Below are positions 42,965-55,056 of a DNA stretch of 64,000 nucleotides, one piece after another. Each line of letters begins with the position of its first letter. Positions within the stretch are counted from its first letter, which is position 1. The translations under genes were made by a program, and so were the position numbers. Under the pieces are notes generated by a model. It was not told the origin of the DNA. It made no database searches and worked only from the letters and a program-made list of their open reading frames with translations. The stretch comes from Isochrysis galbana. Taxonomy: Eukaryota; Haptophyta; Isochrysidales; Isochrysidaceae. The stretch spans positions 3,983,448 to 4,047,447 of the forward strand of contig CM030938.1 in NCBI GenBank assembly GCA_018136815.1, given 5' to 3'.

Positions 42965-44667
42965 GCTGCTGGCGCCTTTAGGGCTCTTTGCGGTGTCTGC
43001 TCCTCGTTAAGGGAATGAAATTTCGAAGTGTTTTGTGTTTGTGATCGTGTGTGGTCTTGCGTTGTGCACGTGACCGCGCACAGTAATCATGCTCAGTGGT
43101 GCGTTTTAGCAAGTGCCGCTTCGGCCTTCGCTCCGCTGTGCATCTGCTGTGAGATGGTCTTCATGCCGCTTTCTCCATCGTCCTCGCACGTCATGCTGTA
43201 AGTTGTAAGAAAACTCAATGCTATCAGTGTAATAATAATAATACAACTGAGTATTAGTGCCGCTATGGCTACTAGCCCTGCACCAACACGACAAAGGCCA
43301 CGATACACATGACCGCATTATAAACCAAGGCGCACACAAATCTCAAATCTATGCACCTGATTATAACTCCCCCCTCGCAGGCCCCCGGCTCCCGTTAGAA
43401 CTCCCCACAAGCTCATTGGGATGAAAACCCAGTTAGTCGCCAATGTCCAATGTAGCATGTACATTGAAGACTTACTGGGGAAAAGCGGGGGGGGGGCCGA
43501 TGAGCGAGCTCCTTTGCAGTCGTCCCGTTGGTTGAGAATGAAAGGCCCTTACTTAGAGCAAGCCAGCCTGCCTGAGCAGTCCTACGCAGAATAAGCGACG
43601 GCGCCCGGGGAACCTTATTTCGAGCGGGCTCCCGTGGGCGCGCTTGCTTGCGCCGCTCCCTCCGCGGCTCCTCCACCTATCGCCGGCCTCTCACTCTCAC
43701 TCCGCCCGTTTACAACCCGTAACGAACGGGGCGCGGTTATGCGGTTATCGTTGAAAACCTTTTAATATTCATACCTAATACCGCACTCGCGGCGAATGGA
43801 ACCGCACTACCTACTACACGTAGTACGTAGCATACTTTCTACACCTAGCCCGGTCACTCACGTACTCTTCTTAACCACTATTTTCTACCTCCCCTTGCTG
43901 GGTGCCCAAGGATTCCGCAGCCCCCCCCCACCCACCCACCCACTACCTCTGCACCTGCTACCTGCCCTGCCAGCCCCCCCCCCTCCCCCCCCCCCCCCCG
44001 CAACCCCCTCCCGCCCCACGAAGGGCAATGGCGTCGGTGAGTGACCCCCCTCCCTTAGCTTCTCCTTCTCCCGCGCGTGGCGGGCTATTTTGGGAGATTG
44101 AGGCGGGCGCTCGCGCTCGCGGGAAGGAATCAAAGTAGTGAATGTAGGGCGCATCACTCTTAGAAACGGCGGAGCCTCCGCGACGACCGATCGCGCGCTT
44201 GATCGGCCGAAAAATGGCCTGGAGGTGGTGGCCATGGAGAGCCCAGAGCTCTCGCTGTCGCATCCGCGATCGACCTTTTTGTTTTAGAAGTTGTTTGCGT
44301 TTCTATGTTCCCTCCTTGCAGGCTAGCCACGAGTTACCGTCGCAGGGTCCTACATTCGTCCATTCGCCCTTGTTGCCCTCGCCTCCTTTGTCGCCTCCCT
44401 TGCCGCCTGCTTGCCCCTCACCTGGCTTACCTCCTTGCGTGCTCCTCGCGTTTTAGGCTAAGTCGCGCGATCAGGTATCGCCGGTGCAAGGAACCGCCCC
44501 CATGTGTGACCCTGATTCCCCCTCAGGTGTTGGCCGTTGGATTATACCGTGGCGCTATTTTAAATTTTACTTCGGTCTTCATCAAATCACTTAAGGGTTT
44601 TCGAAAGATTCCCTCCTTATTCCTGTGCGTAACTGTCGCCCCGTCGGATCGTCCGTCGCCCCGTCGC
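42965..44667. other. Intergenic repeats, no gene
   Basis: No gene supported. About 43855-43925 resembles 17815-17880. Poly-C runs lie at 43920 and 43975-44000. Some short GC palindromes occur (for example CGATCGCGCGCTTGATCG near 44187). Confidence 0.4.
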
Positions 44668-45070
44668 TCTCTTGTCGGCATTCTCTTCCTTGTTCGGTCT
44701 GTCAGCAGGTTCCTGTGCGTTCCGTGATAAGGATACGTTAGTGTGGAGAGTGTTGACGTAAGTGTAGTGTCATCTCGTCGGTCTATCGGCCCCGAACCGT
44801 CTGTCATCTGTCGTTTTTCGTTCGTCGCTCTCGTTCTCGTTCTCGTTCCCGTTCTCGTCCCTCGTTCTCAACACTACCTCAATACCAAACCTCAGCCCAA
44901 TCCCCAAGCCTCAGCCTATCCAACCCGATCCACCCAGCTATGTCCGCTCCGTCGTCGCGCTCGCCCTCGCCCAAGCCCGTCCTCCCGCCTTTCTCTGTTG
45001 AGGAGGTGGTCCAACCCGTCATTGGCCACCCCCCAACTTCCGCCGCGCCTCTCGCCGCTTCCCTTCCGTC
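44668..45070 (+). repeat. Dispersed repeat copy B
   Basis: Closely matches 14130-14565, with the CTCTCGTTCTCGTTCTCG run and ATG opening MSAPSSRSPSPKPVLPPFS. Here the frame closes after about 50 codons. Confidence 0.7.
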
Positions 45071-46545
45071 CCTTCTGTTGCCCCATCTGAGGCAGTGGTA
45101 ACCTCGGATCCGTCACTCGCGAGCGGAGAGGGGGGTCACTAGTAGGTGGTAGGTGGCACGCGGGTTCTTAAGGGTGGCACACGCCCGTACTGACGACCCA
45201 TCCTGGCCCCTCGCACCGCAGGAACGCCTCAATTCGCTTGCGCCCCGCCGCGATGGCATTGGTACGCTTGACGTCTAACTTTATAGTTGGTCGCCATGGA
45301 GCGCGCCGCCGCTCCCCACCTCTCCTTCGGGCCACTCGCCCTCTCGCACTCGCTATCCGCCATGTCCGCTCCGCCCTCGCGCTTGCCCCCGCCACTGCCC
45401 GCCATCCATCCTCCAGCCATGGGAGATGATCAGCCCGTCCAACCCGCCAATTTCCAAAACGCCGTGCCTTCCGCCGCCTACCTTCTGTCCCATTCGGTCC
45501 CTTCCGTTCCGGCCGTAACCTCCAGTCCGTCATACAGACGTGTAACGAACTGGGCATTTACGCAGTGCGCTTTGGTATGGGCATACACCATCATACTTGC
45601 AGAGTCTACGATCGGAGGGTAGACTCAAGGCACCGATGGCCCCCGCATTAGTTAGGCAGCGCAACGTTTGTCGAGGGGGCGGCGCGAGAGCCTTACCGAT
45701 TTTTCGGTGGGTGGAGCTCTCTCTCCGCCCCCCCCCTTCTCCGCGCGCTCTCTCCCCTCTCCTGCGGCACGCGCGATGGCGCGCCTGCGGCAGGCCTCCA
45801 GCTGCCCTCTGGCGATCATAGGCCACAGTTAACAGCTACGTTAATACCTTGGTTCACCATTATTCCAATATTGGGAGGCGCCTCGTGCCTCGAGCCACTC
45901 CCCTCCCATCTCAGGCTCCAATTGTCCCCCGACCATCAAGATGTCAAGGAGAGCCCAACCCCTGATTGGGGCGGCCCAACTAGCCCCCGAGGCTGAGGCT
46001 ACTTTGGCCGCGTCGCTAGCGTTGCAACGCCCCTTGAGAGTCAGAGCTACTCTGACGAAGCAGAGTTCCTCCTCGATCCGCGAGAGTTGGCAGCGCACAG
46101 TCGCACGCCATATCTCACAAGACGCACATTATGCGTCATGCCATGTCATGCTACAGCCGATATAATAAAGGTAGCATGCCAAAATGACCGAAGATGAGCA
46201 TACTTATAAGTATTGACCAATCGGTGGTCACCAAGTCGAGCCATCATTCTTCGGCTACCATATTTCTCATAGACTCGTGGCACCCGAGACCCACACCGGG
46301 CGCTTGCGAATGTGTAGCAAGCATCTACGTGACCCTCAACGGTTGAGCCCGGCGAGTAAGGTAGCAACAAATGAAAATGATGTGGAAGTATGTGTCATAT
46401 GTGGTTCTTCTCCACTGCATGGAAGACGATGAACCACATGGCCTCTAGGCTTCCTTGTAGTTTGTGTTGGTAGACGTTGCCAGCTGCATGGTGCGGTGCT
46501 TCACCAGTATATGCCAGTAATTTGGTTCGCTAGCAACCGACTCTC
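45071..46545. other. Intergenic, repeat-derived in its first part
   Basis: 45272-45345 repeats 35565-35645 and is fused to a second MSAPPSR-type frame, so two leader pieces are joined here. From 45630 to 46545 I see no gene, RNA or clear repeat; the last 200 bp are probably the 3' flank of the kinase gene. Confidence 0.4.
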
Positions 46546-48564
46546 TCAGCAAAAGCCGGCAACTCCGAAAGAGTACTCCTCCAATTCCTCCGACACTTCT
46601 TGGAGACTGCGAAGCTCCTCCTCAAAAACTTTGTTGGAGGTGTAATCGAAATCCTCAAAGATCTGTTGGTCGTGGGCAAGGAGGGGAAAGCTCGCACGAC
46701 CTGCAAGTGAGGTCTTCATGAAGTCAACCATCCCGCAGAAGTGGTCCAACTGATTCTTGTCGTTGCCGCGTGGCACTGGCTGCCGTCGAGGTGTGAGACC
46801 CTCAAGATCTAGCTCGAATGGAGGCTTCAACTCGAGCGATAGGAGCGCCTCCCACTTGATGTCTCGGAACGCAGGGTGCTCGTAAATCTCGGTGACGCCA
46901 AGCTCGCCGCAGCCACAACGCGTGGTGCGGTCGCGTTGTAGCAATCGCAGCGCAAGGTCTTGCACATCGGGGTTGATGTAGCTTGGAAGGAGAAGTTCTT
47001 TGCTCTTAGACATTTGCTCGCTCTCCTTTCTATTCTCTCCTCTCAACGGGTTTTCCGCGGTTAGCATCTCAACGATCAGGATGCCCACATTCCACCAATC
47101 GGCCTCTATGCCGTAGTTTCTCTCGTATACCTCCGGAGCGCGGTAGCCATGGGTGCCCGTGATAGTCATTCGCCGCTTAAGCGTTGGGCGTCCGCATTTG
47201 GCCGTCTTATCTTGCACAGCATTTGCACCGCTGCTGCAAATGCACCCGTTCTCATCCATGCCCCGAGCAGCGCCCATGTCGGCTAGCTTGAGATAACCAT
47301 CCATCGTCAGCAAGACGTTGTCCGGCTTCAGGTCACGATAGAGGATGCCGAGCTCGTGGAGGTGGTGGGTGGCCAAAACGATTTGTGCGGCGTAGAATAT
47401 TGCACGGGCGTGCGTGTAGGGGCCACGCATGAGATCGGCATACATGTTCCCGCCAGGAATGAAGTCGAGGACGAAGCACAAGTGATCCTCCGTTTGGAAG
47501 GCAAAGCGCAGAGGAACGATAAAGGGATGCTCGACAGAGGCGAGCGCCTCTTTTTCGCGGAAGATGGAATGAGTCTGATTCTGGGAAATCAAGATCCGCT
47601 TGTCAATCACCTTGAGCGCATATAGCTTCTTCGTGTCACGTTTCGTCGCGAGGAGTACCATCCCGAACCCGCCGGCTCCAAGGAAACGAAATACGTCGAA
47701 ATCAGAGATGCCCACGATCCCTCGCTTGTCTTCATCGATGCAATCCAGGAGCTCCTGGTATTCATAAGACTGAAGAAATCTGCGTGCACGAACCGGATGG
47801 TTGATGTTAGCATGTGCCTCTTTATGAAGCAGGCGTGTGACGAGCGCTGCCACGCAGCGCTGCTAAAGAGCTGTGAATGAATCATCGCACCTCTGGTACA
47901 CATCTTCTCTCATCGAACTCAACACTATGTTCTGGACGGGGTCAAACAGGTCTAGAGGAATGTCTTCGTGAGCAAGCTGAAACTGCGTCCCCGCCGTCTT
48001 TTGGACCACCTCTCGGATCGCCGTCACGACGTCTCGTGAGACCTCAATTTGATGCGTCGAGCCCTGCAACGCTGCGGCAACCAGCCGGTTAGAGCAAGGC
48101 GTGGAGGCGCACGGCCGCTGTCTGCGTGAAAGGCAAGGAACGCCACTGACCTCTCTGACGTACTTTTGGTACAGCTTCCGGGCCTTGAATGCACGGTAGT
48201 CGACAGCTTTGATGGACCTATAGCTCTCCATCTCGAGCCATGCAAGCAGATCATTGATCGCCGCCTCGCGCAAGCAGAATGTCTGCCAGCAAGAGAAGGG
48301 GGAGAATGTGGGGGAGCGGATGCTGGCAAGATCGCTCAACTATTATGTCGTCTGCAGAAGAAGTGAGTCGTGCATGTGCAACAGCTTGCTCTTGCATTCG
48401 CGTGCTCCTACCTTGAACTGATTCAGCTGCTTCTTGTCCATCAGGAGTTGCTCGAGAGAGAGCTGGAGCGTGCAACTAGTGGGGCACTCTGGGTGCCGCT
48501 TGCTTGCGCCCGTGCACGCCGTCGGAGGCTTCTTGGCCGGGTGGATCACAGTGCTGGCCGTCAT
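46546..48564 (-). CDS. GRK-like protein kinase: RGS box plus AGC kinase (4 exons)
   Basis: Exons 48564-48412, 48282-48151, 48063-47891 and 47779-46546 join in phase (introns 129, 87 and 111 nt) to give 563 residues. Residues about 30-165 form an RGS-type helical box (LSLEQLLMDKKQLNQFK, INDLLAWLEMESY, IPLDLFDPVQNIVLSSMRED, YQRFLQSYEYQELL). The kinase follows: Gly loop GAGGFGMV (187-194), Lys209, YRDLKPDN (300-307) and GYRAPEV. The DFG motif reads DMG (320-322); animal GRKs read DLG. An AGC-type C-terminal tail ends the protein. The RGS-then-kinase order is that of G-protein-coupled receptor kinases, which phosphorylate active receptors, so this points to heterotrimeric-G-protein or receptor signalling in this organism. 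No C-terminal PH domain is seen; the closing FGVAGFC could be lipidated. The start is the first Met before the conserved box. Confidence 0.88.
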
Positions 48565-50611
48565 GCGCAGCTCCCCCTCCCCCATTCCTCTTCCCCTTCC
48601 TTCCCCTCCCCCCCCCTCCCACACTCCCCCACACCCGCACACAAAGATAGCCCCTGCCTTCCCGCTCCGCTTCTTTCCACTCAGCGCGCGCACCACAGCA
48701 ACGGCCGGCCGGAGCGGGCGACGCCTGCGAGAAGGGACGGCCACCCTCTCCCCTCTCTCCTCTCCCTCCCTCCCCACTGGTCTCCTCTCGGTCCCATTAC
48801 GTGCAATATAGTACTTGTGCCTCTACTTTATTCTGATCAAGTCCGTCCTCCTACTCCCTCCCTCCCTCTTCCTACAGTACTCCCCCCCCCCCCCCACCCA
48901 CCTTTCCCAACCTCTCTCTTCTTTCCTTCTTTCCTCTTGGTTCTTCATCACCCCCCCCCCTCTCGCCTCTCTCCCTCTCTCTCTCGCGCGCGCGGAGACT
49001 CTCTCTCTTCTTCTCGCGGCAGCCGGCGGCGGCAGAGAGATCGAAACACAAAGGCGGACGCGGCCGTTACGAGCCGCTCGCCCCCCCGTCCGACCAAAAC
49101 TATTTTAGGACGAGAGAGGGGCACGCGAGAGGCTTGAAACGGGAGAGGAAGGAGAGGGAAGAGGGCACGGCGGAGAGAAGGGGGGAGATCTAGACAAAGG
49201 TAGAGAAACGTAGGAGAGGGAGAGAAAGGCAAGCGCCCCGGCCGCCCGCAGCCCTGATGTTGTAAGAGTTTGAAGCGTGAAGGGGCGAAGGGGCTCGCTC
49301 TCTCCTCGCTGCGGCATACTTCATACTTTATGACTTTATGGTAGAGTTCATGAGTTCATGGACAAGACACGCTTTTCGCTTTTCCATGAGTTAACTTAAG
49401 GTGGTCCGCGGATGAGCGGGCCCACCCCCCGGTATAAAATTTCTCCTCCGCTTCGCGGGACCGTGGCAATGAGCGCAGAGCGCAGAGGGTGTCTCGAGGG
49501 AGGGGGCGAGGGGGCCATCGCAGAAGGGGATGGACAGCCAGAGGGCCATGGCAGATGGCAGCCTGGCAGATGGCAGCCTGGCAAAGGCGGCGGAGACACC
49601 CTCCCTACTGTCCCTAGCTGTGGAGAGGCAGTCGGCCGGCGGCAGTACTTCCGGGGAGGCCAGCACCTCGGAAGACGGAAGAAGGTAGTAGCACCGGGAC
49701 ACTATTACTATCTACTATAGTAGCCCAAAGTGTACTACCAAGTTCTACTATAGTAGGCCAAATCCCAACCTATTCACAGCCTTAAAGGGGAAGTGGTAAA
49801 GTAGGGAGGGTAGCTAGGAGTAGCACAAGCACTCTGCCGCGCGCCGTGCAAGTAGCGCGGTTAGTGTTCTAAGATTGTTTTTAGAAAAATCGAACGCGAA
49901 AGCGAAAGGCGATTTTTTTGTATACTAATAATAATAATAATGAAGACAACAGAAGTTGACGTTGAACGCCCCGCGGGCGAGAGGGCAGATTCACATACTC
50001 ACATACTACTAGATAGACTTACCTCACAGGGCAGCTGAGACGCCGGACCCGGTGGATTGGGGTCCTGACGAGCACTCGTGACCAACTCGCCGCAGAGGTC
50101 TACCTGCGCGCGACGAAATCACGCTCGCTATCGCCATCGCTATGGGCAAAACATAACTCGGGCTCCAGGGGCCCATTCGCTTTCGCGCGCTGCCAATGCG
50201 ACCCGCAGTGGGGGACATGGCGCGCGCGAGGGGGTGCTCCAAGCTCGAGCACTGCCTCCCGAGCCAGTGTTGGGATTTCTTACGTCAGGCATCGGATAAA
50301 ACCTAATACTACAAGTAGTAGTAGTAGTAGGAATATTCTTATCGCACTCGCGGCGCCTCTCGGCCTCTCTCCCCTACTCCCCCTATTTAGCCTAACGTTT
50401 CCCGTTTCCCTTAGAATTGAACGAAGAATCCGCTGAATACCGGCTGAACTCGAGCTGAATACGATATGGACGGGGCGGCGGCTGGCTCTGCGGATTTGCC
50501 GGCGGCGCGCGGTGGCCTCTTGTTCCCCCCTCGCCAGACAGCCAGTTCCCCTTCTCTGCTTCCGCTGCGGGCGTGCTGCGTGGTGGTGGAACCAGGTGAT
50601 TGTCTGGTGCG
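48565..50611. other. Intergenic: pyrimidine-rich tracts and repeats
   Basis: Pyrimidine-rich on the plus strand at 48570-48975. 49410-49700 has short tandem units (GGCAGATGGCAGCCTGGCA twice near 49550). 49795-49890 resembles 14850-14940. A (TAG)n run lies at 50305-50330. No gene supported; short frames near 50470-50600 may be a 5' leader of the next gene. Confidence 0.4.
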
Positions 50612-51739
50612 ATGGCGACGCTCGTGCTCAGTCCGTCTGGTCCATGGTCGCAAATCGCCAGCTTCTTCTTCCTGCTGGGCGGCAGTTTTGCCGACCTGCT
50701 TATTGTGCGGCTGATGCTCACGCTCGCGTACGTCTTCCTGCTGGCGCACGTGCTCACCGGCTTCGCTCCCTGGCCATTCGTATATCAGCAGGCCGATCAG
50801 CCCTTTCTCATTGCGGTCGATTCGGTCGTGTGGGCGGTGCTTGGAGTCTACGTGCACGGCTCCTCTTTGTTCCGTCTGCTATATGAGGAGCGGTATGTTC
50901 CGCTGAGTGAGGAGGACGAGGAGGTTTGGCGCATGTTCTACCGGCGAGCACGCATCTCACGGCTGCTTTTCAAGGAACAGATTCTCCCGGGGAGTTCATT
51001 CCGGAGCTACCAGCCTGGCGAGCTCATTGTAGATCCCACGATGCCCCAACGCCTTCATTTGATCGTGCAAGGGCGGGCGCATGGCATCGTAAAGCTCAAG
51101 CAAGGAGGCGGTTTCGACGTGCGGATGGTCTCGGGGGATTTATTCGAATTTAAACACCTTCATTTATTTGGTGTACCGGTCGGCTTCATCGATCGCGATA
51201 TGACAGTTCACGCAAAGAGCCATGTGCGCACCTTCTCCATTAGCGTCGAGCGGTTGAAACAAATGGCCGGAGGTTCAGCGCCGATGCGACAAGCTTGGCT
51301 GACGGTCATCATCGCCGGGCTTGCCCGCCAAGCTGAGCTGAACTATTATCGCGGCGAACGCACCAGCGACGGGATGACTTTGGCGGCACTGGACGAGTGG
51401 CGTGACCCTGTTTTCAGTCCGTTGCTACCAAAGGAGCTGCCCCCAGCACACACTCCTGGATCAGGTGCTTGCCTCTGGCCAAAGCCTCTTCTCACTTTGG
51501 GAAGGACCATGAGACGTACTTTTTCGCCTCCGTTCCCGTTCACCAAGGGCAGAAGCGGCGTGCGCCACACCGCGATGAACACACAGCAGGACGTTGAGCT
51601 CATCGGCGAAACGCATCGATTCTTGAGCTCCGGACCGGCAAGATCCCAACCACATGATGTAGACATTGTGGAAGTACAGCGAGTGCAATCGAAAGAGATG
51701 GCAATCGCGGCTGGCCCTTCTATTATCGCCATAGTCTGA
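50612..51739 (+). CDS. Popeye-domain-like membrane protein
   Basis: 375 residues. Two or three membrane segments (about 15-60, and 75-95) precede a cytoplasmic domain. Its order (LSEEDEEVWRMFYRR, FKEQILPGSSFRSYQPGELI, LHLIVQGRAHGIVKL, VRMVSGDLFEFKHLHLFGVP, then VHAKSHVRTFSISVERLKQM) fits a Popeye domain: a cyclic-nucleotide-binding beta-roll joined to three N-terminal helices. Animal POPDC proteins bind cAMP and modulate channels and trafficking. The hallmark DSPE and FQVT motifs are not evident, so ligand binding is uncertain. Residues after about 280 are low complexity and may include an unrecognised intron (CAG|GTGCTTG near 51464). ATG 50612 is the first Met after an in-frame stop. A plain CNB-fold membrane protein is the main alternative. 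Confidence 0.6.
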   Translation: MATLVLSPSGPWSQIASFFFLLGGSFADLLIVRLMLTLAYVFLLAHVLTGFAPWPFVYQQADQPFLIAVDSVVWAVLGVYVHGSSLFRLLYEERYVPLSEEDEEVWRMFYRRARISRLLFKEQILPGSSFRSYQPGELIVDPTMPQRLHLIVQGRAHGIVKLKQGGGFDVRMVSGDLFEFKHLHLFGVPVGFIDRDMTVHAKSHVRTFSISVERLKQMAGGSAPMRQAWLTVIIAGLARQAELNYYRGERTSDGMTLAALDEWRDPVFSPLLPKELPPAHTPGSGACLWPKPLLTLGRTMRRTFSPPFPFTKGRSGVRHTAMNTQQDVELIGETHRFLSSGPARSQPHDVDIVEVQRVQSKEMAIAAGPSIIAIV

Positions 51740-52738
51740 ATCAGGTTTCGTCGGTTGGGCGCCGTCAGCTCCACTTAGCTCAGCCTGGCCTCTCGCCTAT
51801 GGGCACTCCCACAACCTTCGGCGGTCTTCCTCAAGCCCCTCTTCATGCCCACGGGTGGCAGATCGCACATGCTTCTTCACCCTTCATTGGCATAGTGTAC
51901 GCACAGCATATATAATGGCACGGCACTCGTTATGAGCGTGCTAGCTTTAGCTGGCATATAAAGCAGTTCTGTAACGGCACGCCGTATGTATATGTGTTTA
52001 TTGGTGCTTGGACCAAGCTACAAGCTTGCAGGCTACTGAATGCATATGTCATGCCAAAAAAATAAGTAATGTCATATTTACATCCTTGCCAACCCCACTA
52101 GCTACTAGGCACTATCTTATTGAACACAACTTGTTAGTCCCGGAATCCCGCCATGCGCCTGATGCTTGACGAGCAAGGTGCCCGAGTGATACCAGGGGGA
52201 GGGGTCACTGCCCCCCTCCTCTCGATATTTGTCCCCCCACAAGCCTTTGTCTGCCTGGTACAAATAGGAGACGGGGGGCAGTGAGTAGTGCGTACGAGTG
52301 CTGGCCAAAGTGGGCTTGGGAGTGCAAGTCCTGACCCGCGCCCACTAGGAGTAAGGAGTCTAGGTCAGGGTGTTGAGTGCTCAGCCCATGCCAGGAGGTA
52401 GGGCATGAGAGTGGCTTAGGGGTCCCCACGGAGGGAAGTTAGTGCCCCGTTAGGGGGGCGCAGAGCGCCCCCATTGTTAATGCCATTGTCCCCTATTACC
52501 TATTACGACAACATTAGGCAATAGGTTGCCCCTAGTGCTCCGAGGCACAGTAATCTTCATCGGCAACGAAGCCTCTACCCCGCGATGGGGGAGTGCGCGG
52601 TTGGTGCATGGCTTATCCGATGTATGTGGTTAGGTACGCTAGCCTACGCTAGTTAGCAAAATGCTCCATACAAGTCTACAAGTATACGAAATAATCGTAG
52701 TGGTTCCTGTGAAACCGAAGATAAAGAATGGATGAAAG
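51740..52738. other. Intergenic, no gene
   Basis: No gene, RNA or strong repeat seen. Short palindromic AT-rich stretches lie at 51890-52010. It contains the 3' flank of the Popeye-like gene and the 5' flank of the thioredoxin gene. Confidence 0.4.
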
Positions 52739-53620
52739 ATGGTCCTATCCCTATCGATTGGATCTGTGAGTGGCGCGAGAATGGCGAGGAGGCCGTCTCC
52801 ATCCCCATCCCTCCTCAGGAAGAGCGTGGCGCTGTGCCTCATGGGCTCGGTGTGCGCGGCCGTCCAAGCTTCGCCGCTGTTGATGTCGAGCGCCTCCTTC
52901 TACGAGAAGGTCTCGCAATCGGCCGAGAACTGGCTGGTTCTCTTCCGTGTCTCTTGGTGTGGGGCGTGCCAAGCGTTCTCTCCTGAGTGGCTGGCTCTCA
53001 CCGAGAGCTGGCAGGGCAGAACCCGCCTCGGAGAGGTGGATGCGGAGTCGGAGGCTTACCTTGCTGACCATTACGGCGTTCACAGCTACCCGGCGCTCCT
53101 CGATATCCGTGGCGGCCGATTCATCTTCTATTCAGGAGACCGAACTGCTGCGTCAATTTCAGCATACCTGTTGCGCTCTTGGACGGCTGAGGAAACCGAG
53201 CGCTCGCAGCCTCTGCATGGGCCGCCAAGTCTGGCGGATCACGCCATTCGATGGTGGCATATGCTTGCGTCGCAGATCGTGCAAGTCGGTGACGTTATGC
53301 TGAGGTTCCCGCTTGCCGGATTCTTGTTTGCACTTGCATTCTTGTTGTTGGGGATGGCCATTGGGAAGGGGCCGCATGTGCACCGCCCGGCCTCTTTCTT
53401 GACAGTAACCTGTCCCGTTGCGACGCGAAGAGGCGAAATTCTGAAAGTCGAGCTACCGAGGCCGGTGCGATGGTGGCCGTGGCGAAATGGCGTTGCGCAC
53501 ACGATGTTGGTGACCGCCCCTACTGACATGGAGCCTGGTGGCACATTTTTCGTGCCACTCGTGAGCATCCCCCCCGTAGAAGGGCATTCCACGCATGGCA
53601 AGAGGGGAAAGTCGGAATGA
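52739..53620 (+). CDS. Membrane-anchored thioredoxin-domain protein (TMX/PDI-like)
   Basis: 293 residues. A signal peptide (LLRKSVALCLMGSVCAAVQA, about 25-44) is followed by one thioredoxin fold. WLVLFRVSWCGACQAF holds the active-site CGAC (Cys74, Cys77), VDAESEAYLADHYGVHSYPAL gives the cis-Pro loop, and GDRTAASISAYLL the last helix. A membrane helix (about 197-216, FLFALAFLLLGMAIG) and a tail with a small beta module (ILKVELPRPVRWW, MEPGGTFFVPL) follow. The layout matches TMX-type oxidoreductases of the endoplasmic reticulum, which make or reshuffle disulfides in membrane-bound clients. Starting at Met15 would give a shorter but equally good signal peptide. The C-terminal module is not standard for TMX and I do not recognise it. 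Confidence 0.85.
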   Translation: MVLSLSIGSVSGARMARRPSPSPSLLRKSVALCLMGSVCAAVQASPLLMSSASFYEKVSQSAENWLVLFRVSWCGACQAFSPEWLALTESWQGRTRLGEVDAESEAYLADHYGVHSYPALLDIRGGRFIFYSGDRTAASISAYLLRSWTAEETERSQPLHGPPSLADHAIRWWHMLASQIVQVGDVMLRFPLAGFLFALAFLLLGMAIGKGPHVHRPASFLTVTCPVATRRGEILKVELPRPVRWWPWRNGVAHTMLVTAPTDMEPGGTFFVPLVSIPPVEGHSTHGKRGKSE

Positions 53621-55056
53621 ACGTCTCTTCACAATCTGATCATAGACGACCTCAAAATCGATGTTAAGAACAGCTAAGGGAAAGGACGAGATCTTTCCGG
53701 CCAAATGCCTTGAGAATTGATGGTAAGTATTGGCAATACATCACTGCAACAAAATGTACTATGCACATACTAGCAGGCCTCATTGACCTCGCCTCGCCAC
53801 ATTTCCCAAAGGAACAACTACCGAGAGGTGTCTAGGAGCCAGTGCCACAGCGAGCGAGTAGGGAGTAGGCATGGGGCCAGTGTATGCATGCACGGTTGGG
53901 GAGTTGAGAGGGTTGCGAGCCTTGATAGCGCACATGGAACGCGCGGCGCGATAGCGATAGTGGCGCCATCTACTCCTCCTATTACAATACACAATAGCTT
54001 GCCCCTACATACGCATGGCAGTGGGCGAAGTGGGGGGAGGGAGGCGAGCTACTCACGAGAAATTTTATTTTCATGTATACGTGAAAGATCAGTTGTACTT
54101 ATAGGGATGGCGATGGCGGCCGTAGTTGTTTGATGGCCTACCTGCAAGAGGAAGAGGACCGCGCGGCCGCCACAGCTATTTCTGGCGATACCCACAGGTG
54201 AGAAAGTTGCCCCTGGCGCCTTTGCGGGACCGCTGGCCGCAGGTGGCGATGGATGCACGAACGCTCCGGTTCGTGAGGCCCCAGCTGGTCATGGTCATGG
54301 TCCCCCCATCCCACTTGCGTGCGCTGTGTCTCCGCTCGCGCTGGAATCGTCTTGCCTTGTGCCTCGATGCGAATTTTCAGAGGTATGCCGCGCGCACAGG
54401 GCCCTAAAGTTAGCCCAGTACAAGCCCACATGCGCACGAGCTTGAGTGCTGATGATAATGAATTCACAGACTCGAGATCTTCCTTGTTTTGTAGGCGGAC
54501 GTTCAGCATACGAGCGTCTGCTGAGGACTGGGTTAGGTAAAGTAGGTTGAGAGGCGGCCGCACTTGAGCCTCAACTTGGAACTTGGGAGCACCAACGGGG
54601 GGTGCAGCAAGATGCAAGATGGCGCGGCTGCTGTTGCGTTGCACCAAAGCGGCGAGGTGTTGCGCCGGGAGTCGGAGGCTACCGCAGCGCGCCAAAGCAC
54701 TGCCGTCCTATGTCTAATGCTCGTTCCCATTCCCAGGCGTTTCACTTAGTAGTATATTAGCTTACGCTAGACGCGCCAGAGCTGCAGAGCCATAAGAAGT
54801 ATAGGTATAGATAGCCCTAGCGCATTGCGGAGGGAACGACGGAGGGATGGATGGATGGATGGATGCAGGGAGGCTGCGCAGAGTCCTCTCCCGACTCCAT
54901 AGAACTTGCGAATCAGCGAGTGGTAGAGATTGATTGGCAACCTGGTTGGCGATCGGTGGTCGGGTTCACGTTTTGAGCCACACTTAGTGCAAGCATTCCA
55001 ACAGGTGGCCCACATGCAATTTTCTGTGCATCGTACATTGCCAATGCGCGCGCGAT
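53621..55056. other. Intergenic, possible unassigned small gene
   Basis: ATG 54133 opens MAYLQEEEDRAAATAISG and reaches a good donor (CACAG|GTGAGA) at 54198, with an acceptor (TTTGTAG) at 54494, so a small spliced gene may exist, but nothing recognisable is encoded. Near 54855 GGAT repeats occur. Otherwise nothing is seen. Confidence 0.25.

Noticed and set aside
49412-49720. 102-codon plus-strand frame (Gly/Arg-rich)
   Set aside because: Made of short tandem units; no domain and no splice partners.
54133-54540. Small two-exon gene of 36 codons
   Set aside because: Splice signals are good but the product is short, unrecognised, and the alternative middle exon has an in-frame stop; left as a note only.
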